Assembly (NCBI GenBank): GCA_948567375.1
Contig: OX419762.1
Location: 11,414,001 to 11,478,000, forward strand
Length of the DNA: 64,000 bases
Direction: 5' to 3'
From: Lunularia cruciata
Lineage: Eukaryota; Streptophyta; Marchantiopsida; Lunulariales; Lunulariaceae
The notes under the pieces are model-generated. The model had not been told where the DNA came from. It saw only the letters and a list, made by a program, of their open reading frames with translations, and made no database searches. Shown here in pieces: positions 1 through 12,275 of the stretch. Made by a program: the position numbers and the translations under genes. Each line of letters begins with the position of its first letter. Position 1 is the stretch's first letter.

Positions 1-719
1 AAAATGCTCTCATGCGGTGGCCCTTGTCACAGGTACGAGATTTTACCGGAGTATGAGAGTTTTGAATGTGATTGAAAGTAAGGAGAAAAGTTTTGCAGAA
101 GCCTTTTAAAGCTCATCCTGTCCGTTAATGTCTATTTTTTCTTTAAGCAGTCAGAAGAACCAGTTTATGTACTTTCTATCCACTATATGCGATTAGTGGC
201 CAAAATATTCATGTGACCGGCTCAATCAGTTTGCAAGAAAGAATAGGTCTGGGCTTAACTAGACAACACATCAAACACCTGCAAAGTATTCTTTCGAGAT
301 TTTACATGTGGACATTAAATCTCATTAAGTTAGCAGGGGCTCTTATGTAACGTTGTCGTCTATTTGAACAGGAAGTTGGCAAATTGTGCGCACATGTGTT
401 CCGACATATGCCATCCTGGGGCTTGCCAAATGGCAAAGAGCTGTAGAAAGAAGGTACCATGTTTGCACCTCTCACTGATTGCGCAACATAATTATTATGT
501 TTCTCAACTATGTAATTGCTGACTACTTAGTAATTCTGTTGTCAACTTCTTATCCTCAACGGCTTGCTTTTACCTGGGAACGGATGTCAGAACATCATGT
601 CTCTCTGTTCGTTTGCGGGCTTAACGTTCCTTACATTCAAGTAAGGAGCAATTCTTTTCCCTCGTCACCTTTGACCGATCTTCTATTAATTCCACTACGT
701 ACTTTCTCATAGTCGAATT
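1..719. other. no gene recognised at left edge
   Basis: I see no convincing exon, RNA gene or mobile-element domain here. The only open frame of note (479-712, plus) has no recognisable motif and looks like chance. The stretch may be the continuation of the decayed minus-strand relic that starts to its right. Confidence 0.4.
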
Positions 720-720
720 G

Positions 721-1150
721 ATCCGTCCACTCTTCATCTCTCTATCCAATGATTTCTTTTCTTAAACCAAACCTTTTCCAAACCTTCATTCTGGGCTATT
801 AGTGATACGAACTCGTCTTTCAATAGCCTGACCTCCACCTTAAGAACTCTGATTCTAAAGCAGCTGTTTTGTCCTTTTTCTGCCCTCTGCCCTCTGCCCT
901 CAGGGCTTCCTCCTTTTCGGCCAGCTCTCGCTTTAATCGACCCCTCTCTTCGGTCAACCGAGAAATTGCCAATCTGATTTCGCGATACATTTCGCGTGCC
1001 CTCCTTAGCACAGTTATAGCTTCTATCAACAGTTGGTCCCTAAAGCGAGGCCATCCAATTTCTCTAGACTAGTCCAGAATTTTCTCCTGCTCTGCCAACG
1101 TTAGTTTTCCAACTTTAGGGATCATTCTTTATACTAAGAGGCACAAACGA
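721..1150 (-). pseudogene. decayed coding relic with coiled coil
   Basis: On the minus strand the region 820-1029 reads as a charged, heptad-like segment rich in Glu, Arg, Lys and Leu, for example LTEERGRLKRELAEKEEAL, which is typical of a coiled coil. Similar codon-like sequence continues on both sides in other frames, so the open frame is only part of a once longer coding region. A short repeat of the 7-base unit GCCCTCT at about 883-901 lies at one of the frame changes and could be a slippage site. No family is recognised. It could be a host pseudogene or the coiled-coil part of an old element. Confidence 0.3.
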
Positions 1151-1651
1151 GTAGAAGATGGAGTGAGACTTACTTAACTGAGCTGGACTGAGTGGTAACA
1201 AAACGGTCCTATGAAGGAATGATTATGGCTAAAGGCATTCTTTTACTCTAGCATTGAGTAAATAAAGTAGTAGAGGATTTCCTCACACGAAAGCTACGAA
1301 TGAAGTTAAGTATGAAACTAATGTAACAAAAGACTTGAGCAGACTGACCAAAGGTATCAGTATCAGTTCACCTTAAAAGCACTGATGGTAAGTGCGGAGC
1401 ACTTCATTTGTGGTGTCCATCGTCGACAGTAGCGACAAGTCTGTGCACAAAAGTGTGCGTGAATTTATCGGCATTAACACTTGTATCACGGACGCAGGAT
1501 CTCAACACGAACTGTTTGTGTAGATGTTAGCACAGGACTTGGTGTATCGAATGAAGTTCAGGGTTGGTAGTGCACAAAGTCTGTTTCCAATCTTAGTTTC
1601 TTCAGCTATCTTTGAGTGCTGAAACTAAAATGGAGTGTCCACAAACATGAT

Positions 1652-1795
1652 ATCGGTGTACTTCCTCTTCATCACAGGCAATAGTGATGTGAACATGCCA
1701 CGAACTGAACATGACCTGAGTGTCTTGGTGTACTTCCTCTTAATTATAGGTAATAGTGCGGTGCACATGCCAAAGACTGAAGAAAGAATGGTTAT
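1652..1795 (+). repeat. two tandem copies of a 72-bp unit
   Basis: The sequence GGTGTACTTCCTCTT followed by an ACAGGCAATAGTG-like stretch occurs at about 1652 and again at about 1724, so two diverged copies of a roughly 72-base unit lie head to tail. They sit just upstream of the first exon I can support for the neighbouring gene. Each copy contains a pyrimidine-rich AG that could act as a splice acceptor, so the duplication may have copied part of an intron-exon border. Confidence 0.5.
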
Positions 1796-1801
1796 GCTCA
1801 G

Positions 1802-2883
1802 AAGTACAAGCAGCTCAGCGAGTCAACAAGCAGAATGAAGCATCAAGAACGGTTGTTGGCTTACTGGCTTGTGACCAGATATGCATGAAGTTGGCAGCAG
1901 AAAAGCAGGCAGAAGAGGAGGCTGAGCAACAACTTCGGCAGAGAAGGGCGAAAGAAGCAGAGGTGTGGGCATTTTAAGCTTGAAATCTATGTCTCTCCCC
2001 GCTAGCTGGGCAATTCTGGATTTGTCAACTGTTGTATTTTCAAATTCAGCAGAGAACCAGTGTAGATAGAGTTAGGCAACCTCAGGGTTTACACCTGTTC
2101 AAGCACTGGAAGTTGCTGAATCTAACCAGCTTGACCAAAGCACTGCGATTGGAGTTTGACTAGACTCTACCTGACTATTGTTTTCACTGCAGATTCTAGT
2201 AGCGACACCAAGCTCAGGGAAGCGGAGAAAGAATCGCCACCAGATGGATACTCAGCGTGAGGTTACCAGGTTTCAGGTATTACATTTTCCCTTTTTGCTT
2301 TCTCCTGGTGCTTCAACTAAAATGGTATTGATCAAGATGGTCACCGCGATCATATAGTGGGACACTTGAAACCTCATGGAAGGAGATCGCTAGAGGACCC
2401 CGATTGAGGCACATCATATCCAAAGAATAACGATACTTCCTATTTGTTTCGCGAGTACCAGTGAACACAACGTTACGCAACGCAATTTCGTCAGCTCTGC
2501 ACGGTTCACATGCTTATTCTTTCTTTCGAGTTAGTACAAGTCACAGTAGAAAGTCTAAGTTTACAACACAGGAGATTGCCAAGAGCATGTAAGCAGAATA
2601 TTCTATCCTAACGGAGAGTTTAGTTGTGTTTTCCATTCTGTTAGAATGACCATGTTAGCTATTTGCTTCGAAAATACATCATGTGTCCTCTGACTAGTCA
2701 TCTTTTTGATCGCAGGAGATACTGTCAAGTGCTAAACAGTGGGTACTGGTCATTGCACTCGTCCTTCTCCTGTGCTTGGGCATTTATTTTGCTTACAAAG
2801 GATTAGTGGAGCTAAATTCCTGGATGAACCGAAGAGACGCAGCCAAATTGAAGAGCAGACCACCATTTGGTCCAAGGTTTTAA
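1802..2883 (+). CDS. 3' exons of an unrecognised single-pass membrane protein
   Basis: I do not recognise the family. Three exons can be supported, all joined in phase and bounded by AG and GT: about 1802-1962, 2193-2276 and 2716-2883, ending in TAA. The first is rich in Glu, Gln, Arg and Lys (EKQAEEEAEQQLRQRR) and looks like a coiled coil. The second is a basic linker. The third carries one strongly hydrophobic segment (WVLVIALVLLLCLGIYFAY) about 30 residues before the stop, followed by a basic tail ending KSRPPFGPRF. This order suggests a membrane protein anchored near its C-terminus with its helical part in the cytosol. The 5' exons were not found, and there is no clear start codon. The exon structure is well supported by the phase match; the function is unknown. 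Confidence 0.5.
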
Positions 2884-5770
2884 TCAAGCAAATTTGATTG
2901 CTAGTGTTGCACGTAGATCGCAAGCAAACGTAGTTGATACTGTAATTGCAAAAATATAAATTATAGAACTCCCCATTCAAATGACAGCCCGTAGAGGAAC
3001 TTTATCTTCACGTTGGAATAGTGATTGTCAGAGTAGTGAAGGAGAAGTAAATCTAAAGGTCCAAGTGGGGCTGTCTGTAGCGTAGAACCTACAAGGTTGA
3101 GTGTGAGGTTGAAGACTTTCGGCCATTCTCCTGGACAGTGACGATATGGCTCTTGACTTACTTGATACGGGTGTCTGGAAATGCGATACGATAATGCTAA
3201 AGTCGACTTGTCACGTTTATCGTTCTACTCTGTAAAGTTAAGAGCAGGTGTACAATAGGGCAGATTCAGTGTCTTGCTTGTTGTTTCATTACTGACAGGG
3301 GATGACTGGCTTTGTGCTTACAAGCAGATCTCCTTACAAACGTTGATAGAAAATCGATCCTGACCATAACGCTAAAGTTTCTACACGGTTTCTGCTGAGG
3401 GTACGATAGAATTATACCCTTGCTGATTTAGTTTCAGTCTTTTCCAGTTCTACAGATTGTTCTTAACTTTGTGTTTGATCCTACACCTGTCCATTGCCAC
3501 CTCTCCATTGTCCGCACATCGCCATTAAATCACTGGAACCTAGCAGCTGGTGAAACATATATATAATAGAAGAACTTTGCCCACTTAGAGTCGTCAACCA
3601 GCTCTCCTATGGGCCCAAATCATATGTACCCAAGTACAATCATCCAGAAGGAGCTGGAGGAGGGCAAACGTGACGCGAAGCCACTTCACAGTTAGCCAAG
3701 TCAATCTTGATAGTTTAGTAATTTGGGAACTTGCTTTATGAACTTGATTGTTCGAAGAAGATCCTTGTTGAAAGAAGGTTTTGTGCTTAATTATACATTC
3801 GAAGTTCAGGTCCGCTCATAGAAGGAACTTGATTTGCAGTCATTAGACCGTACTCCAACTAGAATCAAGACGAGTGCAAAAATATATACATATATACTAG
3901 GACACTTATTCTCTAAAGACACTATGTTCACAATGTGGTACTAATATTTGCTCTCAACACCAAGATTTTCTCTCCCTGCCCTCTCCACAAGTCAAGAAAA
4001 GATACAAACATATGGTATGGAGTACCGAATATCATAGTCGTTTGAATCCTCTCCATTTTAATCGTCATCACCTGCACTTTTGAGTCAGATTCAGCAAGGC
4101 AAAATTTTAGACACAAAACGATTTTTTACGTCAAACATAAGTGTCTTAGTTCACAAAAAAAGAACATTCACTATCTGATTTGACTGAGGAGTGAAGGATC
4201 CATCAAAATGTGCGGATTTTGATGGTCTCAACTTAAGACGACCCAGAAGTACACAGATGCCTGAAACTTTTAGATCTACAAGGGCTGCAATGAGAAAGAG
4301 AAATAATAATACTTTTGTAGTTCAATACACGAAGTGGATCGTACAAAATAATAATGCCCAAAATCTCAATTTACATCCGTCCCGACGAAAAAATGGTCGT
4401 GCCACTGTACAAGAATAAGTAAAGGCGAAATGACTCGGCTATTCTAACTTTTTGCGGGCCCACAGAGCAGTGACAAATCACCCAACTGTACCTGCAGTAT
4501 GGACGTGGGAATGTCGATGATTGTTTCTCTCCAATCACAGCTGCAGTAGTGGCACATGATAATCCAAACAGTGTTAAACTTAGCAGGTAAGCGTCGACAT
4601 GCTATCCACACTCTAGTTATTGACACCAAGTCATGCAAAATCTATCCATTGACATCGGATTATGCAACATTTCGATCACTTTAAATAGAGAGCATTAGCG
4701 GGTGTAATTCATAGTAGAGTACTCACAGGAGGTTGATAGTTCTTCAGATTTTTAGACTGTGTAGATTATTTAACTTACTTAGCTCTGATGTTCTGAATGC
4801 AACAGTATAGAGTTCTCATTCGTAAGTACAACAATATAGATTTCTCATCCGAAGCTATTGGAAACTTTACACTCCATTTCTTGTAGGGCTTGATTGGTCT
4901 TCCCGATCCTTCTTGTTATCCTTTGCTTGTCACTTACTTGATAAGGTAGCACCATATCAGAGTCGAATTACCTAACCACACAAATTGAAACTTCTGCCTT
5001 CTCAAGTTTACTTCACTCACACCTTTTGGGGCCATTATGCGAACGCTTTAGTTCATGTGCCTTTGTTGTTGGGTGCTTTTTGCTTTTTGAGAGTTCCAAA
5101 TCTTGGTGACAGGTCAAATTCAGCTTCTCAACCAGGATAATGATGATGATGACTGACTAGTTAGACTATCCGGAGATGTTCTGGGCGATAGGCGGATCAT
5201 TCATGATGTCTAATATAAAGATCATCACGCTATGCTTGGAGGGATTCCTTCTTTTCAGTTCTCTGTCAAGCGGTAGATATCATATCAAAGGGCAAAGTGC
5301 TTGAATACAGATCATAAAACATAAAAGTTGGACCATGGAAGCTGAAGAGAAGTCACACGTTTCACAAGAAACATGAGAATCCTGTGACTGTTCCAGAATC
5401 TTGTGACTGGAAACAGCAGTTTCCTTACTGGTCCTTATTCTCACAGCGGACAGTGACGAAACAAGCCCATGATAAGGTTTCGATGTGGGGAGAGTTGATC
5501 CAAACGAGCAAATGCATGAAGGTATTGCCTTTTCGCTTCAGAGGAAGCAAACTTGTATCTTTTCTCTCAATCGAGAAGACAAAACTCTTCACTATGATAA
5601 TAAAAACGATCAATATCCTCTTCTCATTGTAAATTCATAGCGATATGATTTCCGTTATACTTTATTTATTTCTTAGAGGCGGTTGGATTCGTTCCACACA
5701 AGAGCTCGATCTTGGTTATATATTTGTCTATTGCACACAAGTGTTCGATCTTGGTGAGCTGCTAAAACTC
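2884..5770. other. intergenic, no gene recognised
   Basis: This 2.9-kb stretch has many short open frames on both strands, none with a known motif or a splice pattern that extends it. Its first few hundred bases are probably the 3' untranslated region of the gene ending at 2883. I see no transposon domain or RNA gene. Confidence 0.45.
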
Positions 5771-5821
5771 ATATAAATAAATAAATAAATAGATAGATAA
5801 ATATAAATATATAAATATAAA
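5771..5821 (+). repeat. (AAAT)n / ATAA-type microsatellite
   Basis: A run of AAAT units passes into ATAG and ATAAAT variants. Similar shorter runs occur at about 6490-6515 and 6585-6610. They look like independent slippage tracts in AT-rich intergenic DNA. Confidence 0.85.
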
Positions 5822-8409
5822 GTTCTATTGCATGTCATCCGGATACCATGAAACCCATCTCATCTTTCCCTCGAAAACAAAATCTCACAAAAAGTGTGAT
5901 TTCATAAGCCATTAAGGACCAAAAGATATCCATCCATCTGCCGGAACACTTGAACCATCGGCTGCTAAAGGAATCGTCGGGCCTAACACATTCATCCGTC
6001 CATTTCTCCTTGTCTCATTCATGCCTGTCCATTTGTTACTTCTTACACCAAAATCCAACCAAGGCTAAGGACCACACGGGGATCCAAGTCTACTATAAAT
6101 ATAAACAAATGGGACGAGTGTCCTGTTGATCCAATAGAAGGCAGGGTTTCATTTGGGTTAGTTGGCATTACCCCAATGAGTCTATTTTATACAACTTGTC
6201 GGTTTCATAGTCCTTCAAAACATTTGCTGCAACAACATGCCAAACAACAAACCACTTGCCTGTCCTTAGGATACAATGAGAGGAAAGTGGAAATGGTTTT
6301 GAGGCACAACCGTAAGAACTGGGTTTCATCCAGTTTGCACACGCTTATGTCATCCCAAAACATGACACTTTGCGGCAAAGTCACCGCCGAAAACTAGAGG
6401 TTAACGGCTGATGGAATCCAAGGAGGATTCCGTCCGCAGCTAAGGATCGCCAAGTAGACAATTTTCTTATAGAAGTAGAGAGAGATGACATAAATAAATA
6501 AATAAATAAATGAGATTTGATCTTAGACTTAATACAAACAGGTCTTTTCTTTTCTTTGTGGTGTGATAATAGTAAACTATACGTAAATAGATAAATAAAT
6601 GAATAAATTGATAGATTAGTTGTTGCTTACATTTTTAAGTGTCATCGACTCAATTACATATTAAAGCTTATTCCCAGTCACAGAAATGACAAAATCTCCT
6701 CCATAGTAAGAGGCACATATCCCATGTTGTAGGGAGAGAAGAGACATTAGAATGTTGACACGATGTTGGAAGATTGATGGGTGTAGAAGAAAGAAAAGAC
6801 ATCAAAGCGATGTTAAGTTATTTCAATAGTTTTCATCCCCCTTGTACCCTGTCAATCGTCACCTTCTTCTTGACCTTTTGGTGTAATTGTGGGGTTGTAA
6901 TCCCCACAATTAAGATATTTCAACAACATTTATTCCCATTCCCTTTTCCCAGCAGCCCCCGAAGCTGGCAGATGGCTTGTAATTAGCAGTTTTCCAAACT
7001 GACTTTCTCCCATTTAATTTGTTCACTACTTGAAGAAAGAGGTTTTGATGCTGTCATATTTTATTGATCCTCCAAGTCTATTCGTTCACTGGATGAGCGA
7101 AATTAAAGTATTGTGCTTTAATCATCTATTCTTGACTCATTTTCTTACATTAACTATTCAATCACTTGGCAAATTAGTACACTCTTTCACTCGTTTTACG
7201 AAGTTCTTTTATCTCTCATTTAACAAATTTTTTACCATATATTAGATAATCAGTGTAAGAATGAATACGATTGAAAGACCAGCAAGTCCACTTGGCCATT
7301 TTCAACCCACTTTTCAATTATTTTATTCCCTTTTAAGAATATATATTCTCTCATGACAAAATCTTACGTAAATAAACGAGTGAAATAGAGGACTACAATC
7401 CTCTACTCGTAATGCGAAAATTGACAAATGAACTCTTAACCTCTTTTAGATTATTGTTGCCAACGAGGATAGGTACTTCCCTCGCTCATCTTCCTAGGAT
7501 ATTCCAAAACTATAAAACGCCAAACTGGACGGTATCAGAATGATCTTCAGTGTAGATTTAAGTGCTGTACGATCTGCAACCCATTATGGGTCCGATAATC
7601 CAATAGTTCCGTAACCTTCAGACAAGCAACTAACTCTGATTATTTTCTCTTATTATTAGTTCAGCCCTAGGTAATAACAATTGAAAAGTTTCAAATCACG
7701 TATTCAGGAACAATTTAAAAAAGAAGAGGAAGAAGAAGTAAACAAAGAAAAAGAGAAAAATACTAAAATAAAAAATGATAATAACAAAAGAAAATTTAAG
7801 ACGAGAACTTGACCATGACCAAATGAGTAGACACCATCTTCATTATTTAGACTTTTTATAACCTTAATTCAAATAATTTGCCTCTATTAATTAGCGCATG
7901 GAAAAGTCAAATAATCGAGAAACTTATGACGCTACAGTATTTTCGGCTTTCAGTTTCAGTAGTCAACACAGTGTCCTACAAACTACATCCTCAACATCAT
8001 TATTCACACGTTATCTAATTCTCGAAGTTATGACATGGAATCTACAAGGCATTTGCGTAGCACGTGAATTTGATTATGTGGACGTTGGTAGTCTTTACTC
8101 CAACTGTTTATAATAAAATCGAGTACGAGTGCAAATTTTCACAGCTGAAATCAATTTTACAAAAGGACTTTTTCCATCTAGTGCACCATACTAAATATAG
8201 GAGATATCCTGTCGAGAAATACAAAGGAAGGAAATGTAAATATATATGGTTATTGAAACATACTGGAAGTGCAAGAAAGAAATTCGTAATATTAAATATT
8301 TGTTATTAGACCAAACTAATAGACAGTCAATACTATGCTGTATTTAAAACACAGCTTAATATTAAAGCGAGGTGAGGTCATACTCTACAATAATCCAAAT
8401 CTGGAGGCC
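5822..8409. other. intergenic, AT-rich, no gene recognised
   Basis: No exon chain or mobile-element domain is visible. The stretch becomes very A-rich on the plus strand at about 7700-7800. Open frames up to 81 codons have no recognisable content. A CACGTG G-box hexamer occurs near 8059 but is far from the next gene start. Confidence 0.4.
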
Positions 8410-8457
8410 CCGCCAAAATATATAACCGGAAGACGCAAATACCCCCGAATTTGGCGG
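8410..8457. promoter_or_regulatory. inverted pair of E2F-like sites upstream of ALDH2
   Basis: CCGCCAAA (8410-8417) and its exact reverse complement TTTGGCGG (8450-8457) face each other 32 bases apart. Each resembles the E2F core TTTSSCGC but differs at its last base. A repeated GGAGGCCCCG flanks the pair at about 8403 and 8468. They lie about 700 bases upstream of the aldehyde dehydrogenase start. A regulatory role is inference from sequence alone. Confidence 0.25.
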
Positions 8458-9158
8458 TAGTGGATAAGGAGGCCCCGGTTTGGGACTGCACCATGCGTTG
8501 TACAGAGGAAGGAGCTCCGGAAGCAACGCGAGGGACGTTATGTGTGTGACGCATTTAACATATCTACTTGATTTGACGGTTTCCGATGACGGCTTTCTAT
8601 ATCCGTCAAGTCAAAGTTCGGACACCCCACCGTTTTTTGACGCATTATTACATTCGCCCTCGAGGCATCGCCTTCCTTGGACCCAGAAGCAGCCGCAAGG
8701 TTTCGCAGTGCTGAGGAAAGTCTCATCGGGAACTTTGAGGTACAGGGTTGGTGTTCACTGAACTTGACTAGCCAATTTTAGAATCTTTGAGGATATTCTC
8801 TGAGTTCTCAGTGATTTGCTTAGGATTGTGTCGAATCTTCTTGGACAGTATCCCGCTTTTTTGCACCGGCCAAACACCTCGAGATGCCGAGGATGTCCAT
8901 AATCTGCCGGAGCGAGATGTCAATTGTCTATACTCTCCGCTCACTGCAGCACATGGTTCTCGTCCGGTTGCCATGCCCACCAGCACTATACTCTCCTCGA
9001 GAGCTAGTATATAGATCACTCCACTTTTCGATCTTAACAAGCGTGGTGTTTGTGACACCGAGAAGGACCACGAACAGATCTTTCACAGGCATAGATAGAA
9101 AACCTTTGGAACCCGAGTTTTGATTTCGAGTGACAGAATTTGAGCACCCGCAGCGGAT

Positions 9159-10784
9159 ATGGCGTCGAGGAAGATTTTGGGGTCGAGTGCCTCGTTTCTG
9201 GGCCGAATTGTTAGTAGGCCTGGAGCTGCAGCTGCAATTTCGGGGTCGAAATTGAACGGAGGAGTGAGAAGATTGTCAGCAGCAGCAGCGGAGAGGGAGC
9301 TGGAGACACCGGTGAAGGCACCGTTCGATGTGAAACACACGAAGCTGTTGATCAACGGAGAGTTTGTCGATTCTCTCTCCGGGAAGACGATGGCGACATA
9401 CGATCCCAGAAGCGATGAGTTGATCGCTGAAGTGGCGGAAGGGGATGCTGCGGATATTGACAGAGCCGTGAAGGCGGCCAGGAAGGCGTTCGATGAAGGT
9501 CCATGGCCGAAGATGAGCGCATACGAGAGGGCAAATATTCTAACCCGCTATGCAGATCTTCTGGAGCAGCACAACGATGAATTGGGTGCGTTGGATGCTC
9601 TGGACAGTGGGAAGCCTTATGATCAAGCTCGGGGTGTTGAAGTCCCACAGGTTGTGAGGAACTTCAGGTACTATGCCGGTTGGGCTGATAAGATTCAGGG
9701 CCATACTATTCCTAGTGATTCTGGGCACTTCGCATATACTCTTCATGAGCCTGTTGGAGTTTGTGGGCAGATTATTCCATGGAACTTCCCCTTGGTTATG
9801 TATGCATGGAAGGTTGCTCCAGCTTTGGCTTGTGGGAACACTGTGGTGCTGAAGACCGCTGAGCAGACCCCACTGAGTGCTCTTCTTGCTGGAGCTTTGG
9901 CTCTGGAGGCTGGGATTCCTCCTGGTGTTTTGAACATTGTTTCTGGTTACGGGGAGACTGCTGGAGCTGCGCTTTCTTCTCATATGGATGTGGACAAGGT
10001 TGCCTTTACTGGATCCACTGAGGTGGGGAAGAAAGTCATGGTTGCTGCAGCGACCAGTAACTTGAAGAAGGTGACTCTGGAGTTGGGAGGGAAGTCCCCC
10101 TTTGTCATCTGTGAGGATGCGGATGTGGATCAGGCAGTGGAGCTTTCTCACTTTGCTCTTTTCTTCAACCAGGGGCAGTGTTGCTGTGCAGGGTCGAGGA
10201 CTTTTGTGCACGAAAAGGTGTATGATGAGTACCTGGAGAAGGCTAAGGAGAGAGCTTTGAGGAGAGTCGTAGGGGACCCATTCAGAAGTGGAGTGGAGCA
10301 GGGTCCTCAGGTGGACAAGATACAATTCGATAAGGTTCTGGGGTATATCAAGCAGGGACAAGAGGAGGGCGCCAGGTTGATCACCGGAGGAGGCAGGCTA
10401 GGGAGCAAGGGCTTCTACATCAAGCCTACAGTTTTTGCGGATGTTGAAGATCACCACAAGATCTTCAACGAGGAGATATTCGGCCCTGTGCAGGCTGTTA
10501 CCAAGTTTTCTAGTATAGACGAGGTTATCAAGAGATGCAACAAGTCGGAATACGGGTTAGCCGCGGGAATTTTCAGCAAGAATATCGATCAGATCAACAC
10601 ACTTTCTCGAGGAATTCGCGCAGGGTCTATCTGGGTGAACACCTATGATATTTTTGATGCAACCATTCCTTTCGGAGGGTACAAGCAGAGCGGTCTTGGT
10701 AGAGAGAAGGGTATCTACGCACTAGAGAATTACACCCAAGTGAAGGCGGTAGTAATGCCATTAGTCAATTCCGCTTGGAATTAA
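9159..10784 (+). CDS. mitochondrial-type aldehyde dehydrogenase, ALDH2 family, intronless
   Basis: This is an NAD-dependent aldehyde dehydrogenase that oxidises aldehydes such as acetaldehyde to acids. The single frame of 541 codons matches the full length of plant mitochondrial ALDH2 proteins. Residues 1 to about 50 are rich in Ala, Ser and Arg and low in acidic residues, as in a mitochondrial presequence. The Rossmann-fold motif [10 protein letters not shown] is near residues 283-292, the general base Glu308 lies in LELGGKSP, and the catalytic Cys342 is the middle cysteine of [13 protein letters not shown] is at about 207-210. The tail has the conserved [14 protein letters not shown] and ends VNSAWN. 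All key residues are present and the frame is unbroken, so it is probably functional. The frame has no intron, whereas plant ALDH2B genes usually have about ten, which suggests a retrocopy or complete intron loss. Confidence 0.96.
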   Translation: MASRKILGSSASFLGRIVSRPGAAAAISGSKLNGGVRRLSAAAAERELETPVKAPFDVKHTKLLINGEFVDSLSGKTMATYDPRSDELIAEVAEGDAADIDRAVKAARKAFDEGPWPKMSAYERANILTRYADLLEQHNDELGALDALDSGKPYDQARGVEVPQVVRNFRYYAGWADKIQGHTIPSDSGHFAYTLHEPVGVCGQIIPWNFPLVMYAWKVAPALACGNTVVLKTAEQTPLSALLAGALALEAGIPPGVLNIVSGYGETAGAALSSHMDVDKVAFTGSTEVGKKVMVAAATSNLKKVTLELGGKSPFVICEDADVDQAVELSHFALFFNQGQCCCAGSRTFVHEKVYDEYLEKAKERALRRVVGDPFRSGVEQGPQVDKIQFDKVLGYIKQGQEEGARLITGGGRLGSKGFYIKPTVFADVEDHHKIFNEEIFGPVQAVTKFSSIDEVIKRCNKSEYGLAAGIFSKNIDQINTLSRGIRAGSIWVNTYDIFDATIPFGGYKQSGLGREKGIYALENYTQVKAVVMPLVNSAWN

Positions 10785-11925
10785 AGAGAGGATGAGGTCG
10801 CAGCTTTCAGCTTCCACCTTCTGTTCTCGAAAATCTACGCCGTTGATATGCGCAAACAAATGGTTCCTTCTCGCCCTCCTCGTGATGAGATACTGAGACA
10901 ACTTGACGAGATAAATCCCAAAGTAGGCAGGGACGTCGAGTTAGAAGCTTAGAGTTTATAAGGGGATTGTACACGTGATGTTTGTTGCACGCAAGCAGTC
11001 CCGACGTTCCCGACACGAGCATGCACTTTTTCTCGATGACAAGGTTCGTGTCATCGACTGTTTATATATAATGACGAGCAACAATCTGAGAGCTAGGTTA
11101 AATCAATATCTGCAAACAGTTTTAGAAACCTGTTATTGAATTCTCTTGTAACGGGCCTCACTTCAATCAAACCGGGAGTAAGTCCAACATTCCCCTTCAG
11201 ATTGATTATTCTTAATGGTTTCGCTGGGATTGTCTTTGTACCAAGTTCAGGATATCAATGTCAAGTTGCATATCTTTCAGTCTCCTCTCCTGCCAGTTCT
11301 GTGCCTAGCAATGGCCTGTTCTAAGCCAATTCGGTCAATGAGCATGAGCATTTTGCAGCCTCACAAGTGGAACATCTGCATTCGGACCACCTCTTACTAT
11401 GTGGGCTGGTTCCATAACTCTCTTAACAGGTTCTTCACTACCCTTCACCACAAATTTAATGTTAATGTTTAAGCCTTTCACTCACTGGGTTGCCTTCATT
11501 TTATGTAGAGTATTATGCGTACAACGAGCATCGAACAGAGTCTTCTAAATCAGATACTGAAAAGAAGAACACTGTCACTTGATTGCACCGAGAACTGCAC
11601 GTGTTATTAAACATTTGAATGCAGAACAAGATTCTTTGTTCATAAAGTACAATATAACACCAATTATTAAAATCTGTCGTTGATTATACGGGCGAGTTTT
11701 CTCATGAAGAGAGCTTGAACTCGCCTGATCCACAGATCTGCAATGTGCTGCCTGCAGTACTGTGCGTGTATGCCAAGAAGATGAACGCCACTGCATACTG
11801 CTACTCTTGCGTAAGTAAGGGGGCACCTACCGTTTGGAGTGCAACAACATCAATTCCGACACGCCACATTCCTGCCGATAAATGGTCGAGTATGTTCTGA
11901 AAGAACTTAGGTGGAAACCTCCATT
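10785..11925. other. ALDH2 3' flank, no further gene recognised
   Basis: The first few hundred bases are probably the 3' untranslated region of the aldehyde dehydrogenase gene. Between 11130 and 11480 there are overlapping short open frames on the plus strand and codon-like sequence on the minus strand, but no family can be named. A plus-strand gene is not supported. Confidence 0.4.
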
Positions 11926-12275
11926 TCAATGGTGGGCTACTATTGAGCTTTGCGGCTTTACTTATTAGGGTGTTTCAAATACCTTTTTACGGTACGGTCA
12001 ATCCGTAAATCTTTTGACGGAAAGTCTATAAAAGTCTTGTGGGTTGCGGCCCGGATACCGTGAATCTTACGGGAGATATTCGTATCTATAGGTTTTTTAT
12101 AACAAAATTTTACACATTACGAAAATCGTGACACACAACTTTTAACGGGCAATCCATATAATTTAATGAGTCAAATTTACGGCAAGTTCGAGTTCAATGG
12201 TGGGTTACTATTGAGTTACTATTGCGGGTTTACTTACTATGAGGTTTCAATATCTTTTCCCGGTGCCTGTGAAAA
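11926..12275 (+). repeat. pair of diverged direct repeats about 270 bp apart
   Basis: The block starting TCAATGGTGGGCTACTATTG at 11926 recurs from 12193 as TCAATGGTGGGTTACTATTG. In both copies the similarity runs for about 75 bases, through a GTTTCAA-like stretch and a CCTTTT or CTTTTCCCGGT segment. Two copies of the ends of one small element, or a tandem duplication, would explain it. No coding capacity is seen. Confidence 0.45.

Noticed and set aside
4191-4418. 75-codon plus-strand frame rich in Arg and Asn
   Set aside because: There is no homology I recognise and no supporting neighbours; it is likely chance.
9540-10361. 273-codon minus-strand frame
   Set aside because: It is a shadow of the aldehyde dehydrogenase coding strand, which explains its length.
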